64,000 nt of DNA from Mycolicibacterium lutetiense (GCF_017876775.1 NZ_JAGIOP010000002.1:4154001-4218000); one strand, 5' to 3'. Numbered from the stretch's first letter, positions 18,930 through 27,960 are shown. Notes: generated from the sequence alone by a model not told the origin. Translations and numbers: made by a program.

Positions 18930-20101
18930 CAGTTGGACTGCAGTGATTCCGTCTGGGCCGACTTCTCGGCCGCCTTGCTCTCCTGCGACCGCAGATTTTC
19001 CTGAACTTCGACGGTCCACTTCTCGTTGGCGGCGGTGGTGTCGATTTCCATCTCGAAACGGTCGGTCATGTCGGGGGTGATGTCCGCGACGTCGACGTAG
19101 AACTGCTGGTACCAGCGGCGCATCTGGTAGACGGCACCGTCCTCTTCGACCAGCAAGGGGTTGTCGATACGGGTCTTGTGCTTCCAGATCTCGACATCCT
19201 GCATGAAGCCCTTGCTGACGCCGTCGGTCATCGCGTCGGCGAGCTTCTGGGTGGTCTTCTCGTCCATGCCCTTGGGCTTTTCGACGATGACGCCCCACTG
19301 CAGCATGAAGGCGTCCTGGCTGACCGGGTAGTGGCAGTTGATCAGGATCGACTCGGCCTTGTAACCGGCATAGTTGTTGTGCAGCCAGTTGATCATGAAC
19401 GACGGTCCGAAGTAGGAGGCTTCGGAATCCAGGTGCGACTCGCCGTACTGGGTGCCCATGCCGCCGATGTCCTGACGGCCCACGTTGTGCAGGTACTGCG
19501 AGGCGATGTGGCCCTCGAAGACGTTCTTGAAGTACGTCGGCAGCCCGTAGTGGATGTAGAAGAAGTGCGCCATGTCGGTGACGTTGTCGATGATCTCGCG
19601 GCAGTTGCTGCCCTCGATCAACAGCGAGTTCCACTGCCACTCGGTCCAGTCGTCGCTGGCGGCTTCCGGGATCTCGGGGATCTGGACCTCGGGCTGCGGG
19701 TCATTGCCCTCATGGTCGTGCCAGACGAACAGCAGGCCGCCGCGCACGTCGGTGTGCCAGGCCCGGGTGCGGGCCAACCGCGGGGTGCGCTTGGCGTAGG
19801 GGACGAGCTTGCACTTGCCGTCGCCGCCCCAACGCCAGTCGTGGAACGGGCACGCCACGGTGTCGCCCTTGATGGTTCCCTGCGACAGGTCGCCGCCCAT
19901 GTGTCGGCAGTAGCCGTCAAGGACCTTGAGGGCCCCTTCCGAGTCCGCAAACACGACCAGCTTGGTGCCGAATGCCTCGACGGAGTGGGGCTGTCCGTCG
20001 CGGAAATTCGAGACCGGTCCAAGGCAGTGCCAACCCCGCGCGTAGCGGTCAGGCAGGGCGCCGGTGTCGATCTCTCTGATGCCGGCATGTTCGGTAGTCA
20101 C
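18929..20101 (-). CDS. kshA: 3-ketosteroid-9alpha-hydroxylase oxygenase subunit KshA
   Basis: A 390-residue Rieske non-heme iron oxygenase. KshA with its reductase KshB adds a 9alpha-hydroxyl to 3-ketosteroids (such as androstadienedione or the CoA thioester of its side-chain precursor), the step that leads to opening of ring B. The Rieske ligands are Cys65-x-His67 and Cys84-x2-His87 (YCRHMGG ... ACPFHDW). The mononuclear iron motif is DNVTDMAHFFYIH at 172-184 (His179, His184). GTG 20101 follows GGGAGG at ideal distance. A perfect KstR-type site lies 30 bases upstream. No kshB is in the window. Confidence 0.96.
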   Translation of the reverse strand: MTTEHAGIREIDTGALPDRYARGWHCLGPVSNFRDGQPHSVEAFGTKLVVFADSEGALKVLDGYCRHMGGDLSQGTIKGDTVACPFHDWRWGGDGKCKLVPYAKRTPRLARTRAWHTDVRGGLLFVWHDHEGNDPQPEVQIPEIPEAASDDWTEWQWNSLLIEGSNCREIIDNVTDMAHFFYIHYGLPTYFKNVFEGHIASQYLHNVGRQDIGGMGTQYGESHLDSEASYFGPSFMINWLHNNYAGYKAESILINCHYPVSQDAFMLQWGVIVEKPKGMDEKTTQKLADAMTDGVSKGFMQDVEIWKHKTRIDNPLLVEEDGAVYQMRRWYQQFYVDVADITPDMTDRFEMEIDTTAANEKWTVEVQENLRSQESKAAEKSAQTESLQSN

Positions 20102-20130
20102 GGTGGGCCTCCCGTATAGGTGCTCTTAAC

Positions 20131-20144
20131 TAGAACACGTTACA
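20131..20144. promoter_or_regulatory. KstR-type operator upstream of kshA
   Basis: TAGAACACGTTACA matches TnnAACnnGTTnnA at every fixed position, 30 bases before the kshA start. KstR is the TetR-family repressor of the cholesterol regulon and is released by a CoA thioester of a cholestenoate. Confidence 0.85.
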
Positions 20145-20208
20145 GTTTTTTGCGCCCTTGTGGCAAGAATTGAGGCATGACCTGGGGAATACCCAGCTTG
20201 AACGGCTG

Positions 20209-20844
20209 TTACTCACGCTCCGGAAGACCGATTCGCAGAGCAATCTGTTGCATTCGTCCCACGCTGGCCACCGTTTCCGGTGACACCGGGTCATCCGTGG
20301 TGCTGCCGAACTCCAGGCGAACCAGTGCGCGCCCCTGGGTGAACATGAGCAGCGTCACGGCTTTCGAGCCATCGGGTGCGGTCCCCGAGATGACGGTGCC
20401 GTTCGAGCCCACGGGCACCGGTTGCGGTTGCCCGCCGGTCACCATCGTGCTGACGGCCGCCGACGCCTGCTTGAGCGTCGCCGACGCGGTCGCGGCATTG
20501 GGGTAGATCAGGATCGTGTCGGCGATCGCCCTGGTGTCGTCGGCGTTGACGAACAACGCGCTGGCTCCTGGCTGACCGTCGGGATTTACGTTGCTCGACC
20601 GAGAGGTGAACGTGTCTGGCGGAATGCTGACGTCCTCGGCCTGCACCATCAGGTGGCTGTAGTCGGATGCCTCCGATGTCGGTGTCTTCGACGCGGCCGT
20701 CGACGATGCGGAGGGCGGCTGGGCAACCCAGGGGGTAGCCCCCGAATCGTCGGGCGGGGAGCACGCTGCGGCCGTGCCGATGACGGCCGTGGCCAGACCG
20801 ATGGTGAGCAAGGACTTCGGGAAATTGGTTGTCGTGAGCGACAT
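20209..20844 (-). CDS. Putative lipoprotein
   Basis: A 211-residue exported protein. The signal segment SLLTIGLATAVIGTAAAC ends in a cysteine near residue 28 that fits a lipobox, followed by a Ser/Thr/Pro linker and a compact domain with ADTILIYPNAATASATLKQA. I do not recognise a named family; it has the look of the small mycobacterial Lpq/Lpp lipoproteins. It is on the kshA strand but separated from it by 107 bases with the KstR site. It starts 61 bases from the divergent carbonic anhydrase gene. Confidence 0.72.
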   Translation of the reverse strand: MSLTTTNFPKSLLTIGLATAVIGTAAACSPPDDSGATPWVAQPPSASSTAASKTPTSEASDYSHLMVQAEDVSIPPDTFTSRSSNVNPDGQPGASALFVNADDTRAIADTILIYPNAATASATLKQASAAVSTMVTGGQPQPVPVGSNGTVISGTAPDGSKAVTLLMFTQGRALVRLEFGSTTDDPVSPETVASVGRMQQIALRIGLPERE

Positions 20845-20905
20845 AGTTACTGTTCAGGGTACGCGTCGCCGCGCTGACGCCCGTTTCCTGCGGTATATGT
20901 GAACG

Positions 20906-21430
20906 ATGCCGCTGTATTCGTTCGAGGGCCGCGTGCCCGTGGTCGACCCAGGTGCGTTCGTGGCCCCGACGGCGACGTTGATCGGCAACGTGACCGTCCA
21001 GGCGGGGGCCTCGGTGTGGTTCAACACCGTGCTGCGAGGCGACTTCGCCCCGATCGTCATTCGTTCGGGCGCCAACGTCCAGGACGGGTCGGTGCTGCAC
21101 GCGCCACCGGGAATCCCCGTCGATATCGGGCCCGGCGCGACCGTCGCCCACATGTGCGTGGTGCACGGCGCGCACGTGGGCGAGGAGGCGCTGATCGCCA
21201 ACCACTGCACTGTCCTCGACGGGGCGGTGATCGGCCGGCGGAGCCTGATCGCGGCACATTCCCTGGTCGTCGGTGGCACCAAGATTCCCGATGAGGTGTT
21301 GGTCACCGGTGCGCCCGCGAAGATCCGAGGACCCATCGCGGGCACCGGCGCACACATGTGGGTGCAGAGCAACCCGGCGGCCTACCAGGAATTGGCCCAG
21401 CGCTACCTGGCCGGGCTTGCCGAGCTCTAG
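20906..21430 (+). CDS. Gamma-carbonic-anhydrase-like hexapeptide protein (Rv3525c-like)
   Basis: A 174-residue left-handed beta-helix protein with repeated hexapeptides (FVAPTATLIGNVTV, SVLHAPPG, VAHMCVVHGAHVG). Histidines in LHAPPG, AHMCVVHGAHVG and ANHC provide the zinc/iron ligands of gamma carbonic anhydrases and the related PaaY/YrdA proteins. It matches Rv3525c in the same neighbourhood. Its job in sterol degradation is unknown; CO2/bicarbonate supply or thioester chemistry have both been seen in the family. The 3' end overlaps the convergent SnoaL-like gene by four bases. Confidence 0.87.
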   Translation: MPLYSFEGRVPVVDPGAFVAPTATLIGNVTVQAGASVWFNTVLRGDFAPIVIRSGANVQDGSVLHAPPGIPVDIGPGATVAHMCVVHGAHVGEEALIANHCTVLDGAVIGRRSLIAAHSLVVGGTKIPDEVLVTGAPAKIRGPIAGTGAHMWVQSNPAAYQELAQRYLAGLAEL

Positions 21431-21846
21431 CCGTCGATCTTCTCGGCGCTCGCGCGGTCCACTTCCCAGAAGGCCCGCAGTGCGACCATCTGGCCTTCGT
21501 CGTTCACGCGGTAGGTGAACACACCGGGGGTGGTGATCCGGTGCCCGCCCATGGTGGTGACGATGCTGCCGACGTTGGCTTCCTCGTTGCCGCACTGGAA
21601 CGTGTCGACGAACCTGAACTCCAGGTTGTCGGTCGGGGCGATGGCCTTGTCCCAGAACGCCGCGATGGCTTCCTTACCCTGGTGGCCCAAGCCTGCGGGA
21701 TCGAAGAACGACGGCCCGATGGGATCCTGCACGATCGCGTCGTCGGCGAAATTGTCCAGCCAGGTTTGCTTGTCCCGGGCGGCAACCGCATCCCGGGAGC
21801 GCTTGCCCGCCAGATGGGCGGGGTGTTCGGGGTTGGTGACGGCCAT
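21427..21846 (-). CDS. SnoaL/NTF2-like ketosteroid-isomerase-fold protein
   Basis: A 139-residue single NTF2-fold domain (AGKRSRDAVAARDKQTWLDNFADDAIVQDPIG... typical N-terminal helix and strand). Family members are isomerases, hydratases or binding proteins. ATG 21846 lies one base from the LLM gene stop, placing it last in the run ltp4-ltp3-LLM-SnoaL. A role on a steroid intermediate is plausible by context, but catalytic residues cannot be assigned. Confidence 0.8.
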   Translation of the reverse strand: MAVTNPEHPAHLAGKRSRDAVAARDKQTWLDNFADDAIVQDPIGPSFFDPAGLGHQGKEAIAAFWDKAIAPTDNLEFRFVDTFQCGNEEANVGSIVTTMGGHRITTPGVFTYRVNDEGQMVALRAFWEVDRASAEKIDG

Positions 21847-21847
21847 G

Positions 21848-22726
21848 TCAGTCCTGCCAGCCGGAGTGGATGTAGGTGTCGGCGAACCGCTTGAGCGAAT
21901 CCTGTTTCTTTTCCAGCGGGGCGTCGAAGCCGAGTCCCTCCAGCATCCAGGGGATGACGATGTTGTCGGTGATGCCGGCCGCGGCGAGCTCACGGTGCCC
22001 GTCGAGATCGAACTTGTCGATGCACACCGCCTGGAACTCGAAAGGCTGTTCTTCCCGGCCGTATTCGGCCCGCAGCTGGTTGATCGCCGTCACGGTCTCG
22101 CCGAGCTGTGCGCACGTCATCATCGCGCTGGTCCAGCCGTCACCGACCCGGGCCGCCCGCTTGAGCGCCACCGAGGTGTGCCCGCCGACGTAGAACGGCA
22201 CCGGCTCCGAAGGGGCCGGGCTCATCTGCAGGCGCTCGAAATCGTAGAACTGGCCGTGGAACTCGACCATGCCGCCGCCGAGAACCAGCTTGAGCACCTC
22301 GATCATCTCGTCGACGCGCGCGCCCCGCTTGGCGAACGGTACCCCGCACCATTCGAATTCTTCTGGTGCCCAACCGATTCCGACGCCGAAACCGAACCGG
22401 TTGTTGGTCAGGTTGGCAACTGAACCGACCTGGCGCGCCAGTAGCAGCGGGTTGCGTGAGCCGAGCTTCATGACGTTGGTGTAGAACCGCAGCGTCGAGG
22501 TCGCCGCACCCATCGAGGCTGCGGCGATCAGCGGGTCCACCCACGGGGTCTCGGCATTCCACATCCGCGACCCGTCGGGGGTGTACGGATAGTCTGCGGC
22601 CTGCTTCTCCATGTAGAACAGCGAGTCGGGCAGCGCGATCGAATCGAACCCGACTTCCTCTGCGGTGCGGGCCAATCCGGTCAGATGCTCGAGCGGCCCC
22701 ATGGCCACACTCAGGGTGTACTTCAT
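21848..22726 (-). CDS. LLM-class F420-dependent oxidoreductase
   Basis: A 292-residue luciferase-like protein with core VANLTNNRFGFGVGIGWAPEEFEW in its first half and VPFYVGGHTSVALKRAARVGDGW near residue 180, typical of F420-dependent members. ATG 22726 lies two bases after the ltp3 stop, so it belongs to the ltp operon. It probably reduces or oxidises a sterol side-chain or ring intermediate; the exact reaction is unknown. Confidence 0.83.
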   Translation of the reverse strand: MKYTLSVAMGPLEHLTGLARTAEEVGFDSIALPDSLFYMEKQAADYPYTPDGSRMWNAETPWVDPLIAAASMGAATSTLRFYTNVMKLGSRNPLLLARQVGSVANLTNNRFGFGVGIGWAPEEFEWCGVPFAKRGARVDEMIEVLKLVLGGGMVEFHGQFYDFERLQMSPAPSEPVPFYVGGHTSVALKRAARVGDGWTSAMMTCAQLGETVTAINQLRAEYGREEQPFEFQAVCIDKFDLDGHRELAAAGITDNIVIPWMLEGLGFDAPLEKKQDSLKRFADTYIHSGWQD

Positions 22727-22728
22727 GG

Positions 22729-23910
22729 TTATGCCGTGGCCGCAGGTTTGTCGCTGGAAACCACCCACATCGAGTAGTACTGCGCCCCACCGCCGTAGGC
22801 GTGGCCCAGTGCCTTACGCGCACCCTCGACCTGGTGGTCGCCGGCCTTGCCCATGACCTGGATGGCCGATTCGGCGAAGCGGATCATGCCGGATGCACCG
22901 ATCGGGTTCGAGCTGAGCACACCGCCGGAGGCGTTGAACGGGATCTTGCCGCCGATCGCGGTCTCGCCGGCCTCGGTGAGCTTCCAGCCCTCGCCCTCCG
23001 CGGCAAAACCGAGGTTCTCCAACCACATCGGTTCGAACCAGGAGAACGGTACGTACACCTCGGCCACGTCGATCTCGTCGATCGGGCTGGTGATACCGGC
23101 ATCGCGCCACAGAGCCGCCGCGGCATCACGACCGGCCTGCGGGTTGACCTGATCGCGACCTGAGTAGGCCAGCGGCTCGGTGCGCAGTGCGGTGGCGTGG
23201 ATCCAGGCCACCGGATGTCCCTCCGCGACCCGGGCGTCGGCCGCGGCCTCGTCGCCGATCACCATGGCGGCCGCACCGTCGGAGGACGGGCAGGTCTCAT
23301 CGAATCGGATCGGGTCCCACAGCATCTGCGAGGCCATCACCTTCTCCAAGGTGATGTCGGGCTGGTGCAGGTGAGCCAAGGGATTCTTGGCACCGTTGAG
23401 CCGGTCCTTGACGGCGACCATGGCGCCGATGTGATCGGGGGCGCCGGAGCGGCGGATGTAGGCGCGCACGTGCGGGGCGAAGTAGCCGCCCGCACCCGCA
23501 CCGACCGGCTTGGTGAAGGGCACCGGAATGCTCAACGCCCACATGGCATTCGATTCCGACTGCTTCTCCCACGACATGGTCAGCACCCGGCGGTATTTAC
23601 CCGACTTCACCAGGCTGGACGCCACGATCGCGGTGGATCCGCCCACCGAGCCCGCGGTGTGCACCCGGATCAGTGGCTTGTTGGTCGCACCGGTGGCGTC
23701 GGCCATGAACAGCTCCGGCATCATCACGCCCTCGAAGAAGTCGGGCGCCTTGCCGACCACTACGGCGTCGATGTCGGCCATCGTCGAACCGGAATCGACC
23801 AGGGCCCGGTCGATGGCCTCGCGGACCAGCCCGTTCATCGACACGTCGTGGCGCTTGGCCACGTACTTGGTCTGCCCGGTGCCCAGGACCGCGGCGAGAT
23901 TCTTAGCCAT
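22729..23910 (-). CDS. ltp3: Thiolase-fold lipid-transfer protein Ltp3
   Basis: A 393-residue SCP-x/thiolase-fold protein matching Ltp3 (Rv3523) in length and place. The usual thiolase nucleophile region reads HTAGSVGGS and lacks the cysteine, as expected for Ltp retro-aldolase-type proteins that cleave beta-hydroxyacyl-CoAs rather than ketoacyl-CoAs. C-terminal motifs GGVLSSNPIGASG and LGHAYGGGAQYYSM are intact. In Rhodococcus, ltp3 and ltp4 are reported to be needed for C24-branched plant sterols. It overlaps the ltp4 stop (TAATG). Confidence 0.88.
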   Translation of the reverse strand: MAKNLAAVLGTGQTKYVAKRHDVSMNGLVREAIDRALVDSGSTMADIDAVVVGKAPDFFEGVMMPELFMADATGATNKPLIRVHTAGSVGGSTAIVASSLVKSGKYRRVLTMSWEKQSESNAMWALSIPVPFTKPVGAGAGGYFAPHVRAYIRRSGAPDHIGAMVAVKDRLNGAKNPLAHLHQPDITLEKVMASQMLWDPIRFDETCPSSDGAAAMVIGDEAAADARVAEGHPVAWIHATALRTEPLAYSGRDQVNPQAGRDAAAALWRDAGITSPIDEIDVAEVYVPFSWFEPMWLENLGFAAEGEGWKLTEAGETAIGGKIPFNASGGVLSSNPIGASGMIRFAESAIQVMGKAGDHQVEGARKALGHAYGGGAQYYSMWVVSSDKPAATA

Positions 23911-24971
23911 TATTTGCCCTCCAGGACCGCGACCAGATTCTGTTGCAACGCAGCACCACTGGTGGCGTGCGCGAGCACGCGCCCGGCCGAGCCGTCGAAG
24001 ATGTGCTGCGCGGCGAAGCCGATGCGCTCCAGGCCGGCCGAGAACATCGGGTTGGCGGCCAGCGCGCCGCCGGACGGGTTGACCTTCGTGTTCTCGCCCA
24101 GCCCGATCGCCTCGGAGAGGATCAGCTGCTGGTGAGTAAATGGGGCGTAGATCTCGGCCACCTCGATCGAGCTGACGTCGCCGACGGTGGCGGCCTGAGC
24201 CGATGCGGCGGTGGATGTCGAGACGGTCAGATCGCGGGCGCCCAGAACGGGGGTCTCGATCCGATGCTCGAATCCGGTGATCCAGGCTGGGTTTTCGCGC
24301 AGCTCGCGGGCGCGGTCGCCGGCGGCCAAGATGATCACCGAGGCACCGTCGGTGATGGGTGCGATGTCGTGACGGCGCAGTGGATCGGCGAAGAACGGGC
24401 GGTCCAGCAGCTCGGCGACGGTGGAAGCGGATTCCACCGAGTCGACCCGGTCGGTCGCGGCGAACGAATCCAGGGCCACCTGGGCCATCTGCTCGGCAGT
24501 CCACTTGCCCGAATCCAGGCCGAACCGGGCCTGAAGGCCGGCCATCGACACTGCATCCGGCCACAGCGGCGCGACGGTGTACGGGTCGGTCTGCAGGGAC
24601 AGCACCCGGCGCAGGACGCCGGCGCTGGACTTGCCGAAGCCGTACGCCAGCGCGGTGTCCACCTCGCCGGTGAGGATCTTGATGTAGGCCTCGTAGAGCG
24701 CCCAGGCAGCATCCATCTCGACGTGCGACTCGTTGATCGGCGGCACCGCGCCGATCGAGTCGATCGCGGAGATGAACGAGAATGCCCGGCCGGCAAGGTA
24801 ATCGGAGGAACCCGAGCACCAGAAACCGATATCGGTCTGCTGCAGCCCGAGCTCTTCGTAGAGGCTTGCGAAACACGGCATCAGCATTTCGACGCCGTTG
24901 GTGGTGCCGTCAGTGCGGCGCACATGCGGGGCATGTGCGAAACCGACGACGGCTACGTCACGGAATGTCAT
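23910..24971 (-). CDS. ltp4: Thiolase-fold lipid-transfer protein Ltp4
   Basis: A 353-residue thiolase-fold protein matching Ltp4 (Rv3522). Where thiolases carry the nucleophilic Cys it has INESHVEMDAAWALYEA, so it is not a classical thiolase. GGALAANPMFSAGLERIG near the C-terminus is the conserved Gly-rich motif. It is encoded between the DUF35 gene (9-base gap) and ltp3. Retro-aldolases of this type work as a complex with a DUF35 partner, so Ltp4, Ltp3 and the DUF35 protein may form one complex acting on branched sterol side chains. Confidence 0.87.
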   Translation of the reverse strand: MTFRDVAVVGFAHAPHVRRTDGTTNGVEMLMPCFASLYEELGLQQTDIGFWCSGSSDYLAGRAFSFISAIDSIGAVPPINESHVEMDAAWALYEAYIKILTGEVDTALAYGFGKSSAGVLRRVLSLQTDPYTVAPLWPDAVSMAGLQARFGLDSGKWTAEQMAQVALDSFAATDRVDSVESASTVAELLDRPFFADPLRRHDIAPITDGASVIILAAGDRARELRENPAWITGFEHRIETPVLGARDLTVSTSTAASAQAATVGDVSSIEVAEIYAPFTHQQLILSEAIGLGENTKVNPSGGALAANPMFSAGLERIGFAAQHIFDGSAGRVLAHATSGAALQQNLVAVLEGK

Positions 24972-24980
24972 CAGTTCCCT

Positions 24981-25985
24981 TTACAGGTGGTGCTTGTAGC
25001 TGTCGTATTCGGCGTCGGGCTCACCCGTCGGCCGGAAATGCGAGATGTTGTCGATGCCGAGGCCCCATTCCTCCTGCGGCTTCCATACGGCTTCGACCCG
25101 CATGCCCATCCGGACTTCGGAAGCGTCGATGTCGGTCACCAGATGAAGGAACGGGATGTCAGCACCGTCGAGCAGCACGTAGCCCGCGACATACGGCGGC
25201 TTGATGCGCTGGCCGGCGAACGGGATGTTGATGATCGCGAACGTGGTGACGGTGCCCTTGTCGACCAGCTCCACGAACTCGGTGAGTTCCTGGCCGGTGG
25301 CCGGGTCGGCCTCCTTCGGCGGGAAGTACACCTTGCCTTTCTCGCCGTTCGCACCGGACGTGCGCGCGCCGAGCAGCTTGCCGTCGCGCAGACCGCGCAG
25401 GTAGGTGCTCTCCGGCCGAGAAGCGGTGTGCTGGATCTCGATGTTCGACGGGGCCACCTGCATGGTGACCGGATCGCGTTCGTCGGCCGGCACCGCCGGG
25501 ACGTCTTCGGGGGTCTCGCCGGGAACGAAGTAGGCGATGTCGGTGATCGCGCCCACCGGTTCGTCGACCCAGTGCACGTGGACCCGGTCACCGCTGGCCA
25601 GCTCGCCCTCCTTGGCGTCCACGGCATGCAGCAGCGGGGTGTCGGCGCCGTCGAGCTTGATCAACGCCCAGGCGAACGGACGGTCCAGCGGCTGGCCTTC
25701 GAGCGGCGCGGGCTGCCAGGTCCAGGACACCACGGTCCCGACGCTGGACACCGGCACGACCTCGGTCAGGGCCTCGTAGGTGACGGGGTCATACTCAGCA
25801 GGTGGCACGTGCACGCGTCCGTCAGAACCGCGCACGCCGACGATCCGGCGCTCACGCAGGGCAGTGAAGAACTGGCTGAGCAGTGGGCCCACTGAACGGG
25901 TGTAGTCAAAAGACAGTTTCAGTGGCGCGGAAAGTGGCGGCTCACGGTGATCTGTCGAGGCCGGGCGGCTTTGGCTGGCTGTCAC
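24981..25985 (-). CDS. Tandem DUF35/OB-fold acyl-CoA-associated protein, Rv3521-like
   Basis: Up to 334 residues with two consecutive DUF35-type OB domains (about 70-170 and 215-315; note the repeated GYVLLDGADIPFLHLV and AWALIKLDGADTPLLHAV). No zinc-ribbon cysteines are visible. DUF35 proteins bind acyl-CoA and pair with Ltp retro-aldolases, as ChsH2 does with Ltp2. It leads the minus-strand ltp operon. The start GTG 25985 is uncertain, since no strong ribosome site precedes it and Rv3521 is about 30 residues shorter. The shared KstR-type site ends nine bases upstream. Confidence 0.83.
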   Translation of the reverse strand: MTASQSRPASTDHREPPLSAPLKLSFDYTRSVGPLLSQFFTALRERRIVGVRGSDGRVHVPPAEYDPVTYEALTEVVPVSSVGTVVSWTWQPAPLEGQPLDRPFAWALIKLDGADTPLLHAVDAKEGELASGDRVHVHWVDEPVGAITDIAYFVPGETPEDVPAVPADERDPVTMQVAPSNIEIQHTASRPESTYLRGLRDGKLLGARTSGANGEKGKVYFPPKEADPATGQELTEFVELVDKGTVTTFAIINIPFAGQRIKPPYVAGYVLLDGADIPFLHLVTDIDASEVRMGMRVEAVWKPQEEWGLGIDNISHFRPTGEPDAEYDSYKHHL

Positions 25986-25993
25986 CCATCGAG

Positions 25994-26007
25994 TAGAACA
26001 GGTTCTA
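25994..26007. promoter_or_regulatory. KstR-type operator between DUF35/ltp operon and Rv3520c-like gene
   Basis: TAGAACAGGTTCTA fits TnnAACnnGTTnnA completely and is almost a perfect palindrome. It sits in the 58-base divergent gap and can repress both directions. Confidence 0.87.
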
Positions 26008-26043
26008 ACAATCGTGGCAAGGACACGTGGGAAGGCAATCTAA

Positions 26044-27081
26044 ATGAAGCTGGGTCTGCAACTCGGATACTGGGGCGCGCAGCCGCCGACCAACCATGCC
26101 GAACTCGTCGAGGCCGCGGAGGCGGAAGGCTTCGACACCGTGTTCACCGCGGAGGCGTGGGGGTCGGACGCCTACACGCCGCTGGCCTGGTGGGGCCGCG
26201 AAACCACCCGTATGCGGCTGGGCACCTCGGTCATCCAGATGTCGGCCCGTACCCCGACCGCGTGCGCGATGGCCGCGCTGACACTGGATCACCTGTCCGG
26301 TGGCCGCCACATCCTCGGCCTGGGCGTGTCCGGGCCGCAGGTGGTGGAGGGGTGGTACGGCGCGAAGTTCCCGAAGCCGCTGGCCCGCACCCGCGAGTAC
26401 GTCGACATCCTGCGGCAGGTCTGGGCGCGGGAGTCCCCGGTGCGCAGCGACGGCCCGCACTACCCCCTGCCGCTGACGGGGGAGGGCACCACCGGCCTGG
26501 GCAAGAACCTCAAGCCGATCACCCACCCGTTGCGCGCCGACATCCCGGTGATGCTGGGCGCCGAGGGGCCCAAGAACATTGCGATGGCCGCCGAGATCGC
26601 CGACGGCTGGCTGCCGATCTTCTACTCGCCGCGCATCGCCGGCATGTACAACGAGTGGCTCGATGAGGGATTCGACCGGCCCGGCGCCCGGCAGACCCGC
26701 GAGACTTTCGAGATTTGTGCGACGGCGCAGGTCGTGGTCACCGACGACCGACCGGCGATCATGGAGCTGATGAAGCCGCATCTGGCGCTGTACATGGGTG
26801 GAATGGGCTCTGAGGACACCAACTTCCACGCCGAGGTCTACCGCCGGATGGGGTACGCGGAGGTCGTCGACGACGTCACTCGCCTTTTCCGCAGCGACCG
26901 CAAGGACGAAGCGGCCAAGATTATTCCCGACGAATTGGTCGACGACTCCGCGATCGTCGGTAACCGCGACTACGTCAAGGAGCAGATCAAGGCCTGGGAG
27001 GCCTCCGGCGTCACGATGATGGTGGTGGCTCCCCGCTCGGTCGGGGAGATCAAGGACCTCGTGGCTCTGGCTCAGGCCTGA
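26044..27081 (+). CDS. F420-dependent LLM oxidoreductase, Rv3520c-like
   Basis: A 345-residue luciferase-like F420-binding protein: MKLGLQLGYWGAQPP opening, LSGGRHILGLGVSGPQVVEGWYG near residue 90, and PVMLGAEGPKNIAMAAEIADGWLP near residue 175. Length and context match Rv3520c. It is thought to act on sterol intermediates, but no reaction is established. ATG 26044 follows GGGAAGG. It is controlled from the shared KstR-type site and ends in a hairpin convergent with the methyltransferase. Confidence 0.88.
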   Translation: MKLGLQLGYWGAQPPTNHAELVEAAEAEGFDTVFTAEAWGSDAYTPLAWWGRETTRMRLGTSVIQMSARTPTACAMAALTLDHLSGGRHILGLGVSGPQVVEGWYGAKFPKPLARTREYVDILRQVWARESPVRSDGPHYPLPLTGEGTTGLGKNLKPITHPLRADIPVMLGAEGPKNIAMAAEIADGWLPIFYSPRIAGMYNEWLDEGFDRPGARQTRETFEICATAQVVVTDDRPAIMELMKPHLALYMGGMGSEDTNFHAEVYRRMGYAEVVDDVTRLFRSDRKDEAAKIIPDELVDDSAIVGNRDYVKEQIKAWEASGVTMMVVAPRSVGEIKDLVALAQA

Positions 27082-27102
27082 GGCGGCACTTTCGTGCGGC
27101 CT
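27081..27102. terminator. Bidirectional terminator hairpin
   Basis: AGGCGGCAC and GTGCGGCCT pair with one mismatch around a TTTC loop. It fills the gap between the convergent Rv3520c-like and methyltransferase genes. Confidence 0.6.
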
Positions 27103-27104
27103 GT

Positions 27105-27947
27105 CTAGCCGAAGTCCAGCCGGGTCGTCACCGGTAGGGCCGAACTCAGCAACGGAAGCCGCTGCGCCGTCCGCATCAACCCGTTGAGGATGCGCCCCCG
27201 GCCCTCGGACATCGGCAGGTTGTGCACCGCCTTGACGCCCGGCACGGAGTTGACGAGATCGGCTGCCTGCGACGGGGTCATGCTGAAGGGCATCGGCGGC
27301 ATCCGATAGTCCCGTGAGGTCCGCAGGCCCTTGCGCGCCCAGCCGGCGAGCCAGGCCGGCGGCAGGTCGAACAGCATCTGCCCGCCGGCGAAACGTTGTG
27401 CGCACGCGCGAATCAGCCCCATGGCTTCTTCGGGCTGCAGGTACATCAGCAGTCCCTCGGCGGTGATGAATACGCCGTCGGCCGGGTCTACCTCGTCCAT
27501 CCAGCTGAAGTCCAGCGCCGAGCAGGCGGACACCGCCACCCGGTCCGAGGCCGGCAGCAGCTTGTGGCGTGCCTCGATCACCGGCGGCAGGTCGACTGTC
27601 AGCCAGCGGAAGTCATGGCCGACGCCGGCAGCGTCGAGCCGATGGAAGCTGGTCTGTAAACCCTCCGCCAGTGCCACCACGGTGGCCTTCGGGTGGTCGC
27701 CCAGATAGGCGCTGGTGGACTTGTCGAAGCGCAGCGAGCGCAGCGCCACATCCTGGCGCCGGCCGGATCCGAACTTGGCGAAATCGAAATCGATCGAGTC
27801 GAACAGTCGCACCGCCATGGGATCGTCGATGATGCCGTCCCGACGGCGTGCCTCATACGCACGCATCTGCAGCGTCAGCAGCGCGGTCTCCGACACGCCA
27901 GACAGGTCAACTGTGGTGCGTGGGGCTGATGACGGGTTCTGGGTCAC
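27105..27947 (-). CDS. SAM-dependent methyltransferase, leucine carboxyl methyltransferase (LCM) family
   Basis: A 280-residue class I methyltransferase of the LCM/TcmP type common in actinobacteria. ALLTLQMRAYEARRRDGIIDDPMA opens the fold. The SAM loop is TVVALAEGLQTSFHRLD near residue 88, and FITAEGLLMYLQPEEA near residue 160 is the family hallmark. The acceptor is unknown. The start GTG 27947 is leaderless (TAGATT seven bases upstream). It is divergent from the ADC-like/cyp142 operon and mirrors its promoter exactly, which suggests common control. Confidence 0.87.
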   Translation of the reverse strand: MTQNPSSAPRTTVDLSGVSETALLTLQMRAYEARRRDGIIDDPMAVRLFDSIDFDFAKFGSGRRQDVALRSLRFDKSTSAYLGDHPKATVVALAEGLQTSFHRLDAAGVGHDFRWLTVDLPPVIEARHKLLPASDRVAVSACSALDFSWMDEVDPADGVFITAEGLLMYLQPEEAMGLIRACAQRFAGGQMLFDLPPAWLAGWARKGLRTSRDYRMPPMPFSMTPSQAADLVNSVPGVKAVHNLPMSEGRGRILNGLMRTAQRLPLLSSALPVTTRLDFG

Positions 27948-27954
27948 CGGCGAG

Positions 27955-27960
27955 AATCTA
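27955..27960 (-). promoter_or_regulatory. Leaderless -10 element for the methyltransferase
   Basis: TAGATT on the minus strand is followed by seven bases and then GTG 27947. No ribosome site is present, consistent with a leaderless transcript. Confidence 0.5.

Noticed and set aside
18930..19640. Long minus-strand extension of the Rv3527-like frame across kshA
   Set aside because: It is antiframe to a clear KshA coding sequence; the start at 18929 overlaps the kshA stop as expected.
20145..20150. T6 run after the kshA operator as a terminator tail
   Set aside because: No stem precedes it on the plus strand.
23911..24876. Extension of ltp3 through ltp4 as one 715-residue fusion
   Set aside because: The upstream part has no recognisable fold and overlaps ltp4, which is complete in its own frame.
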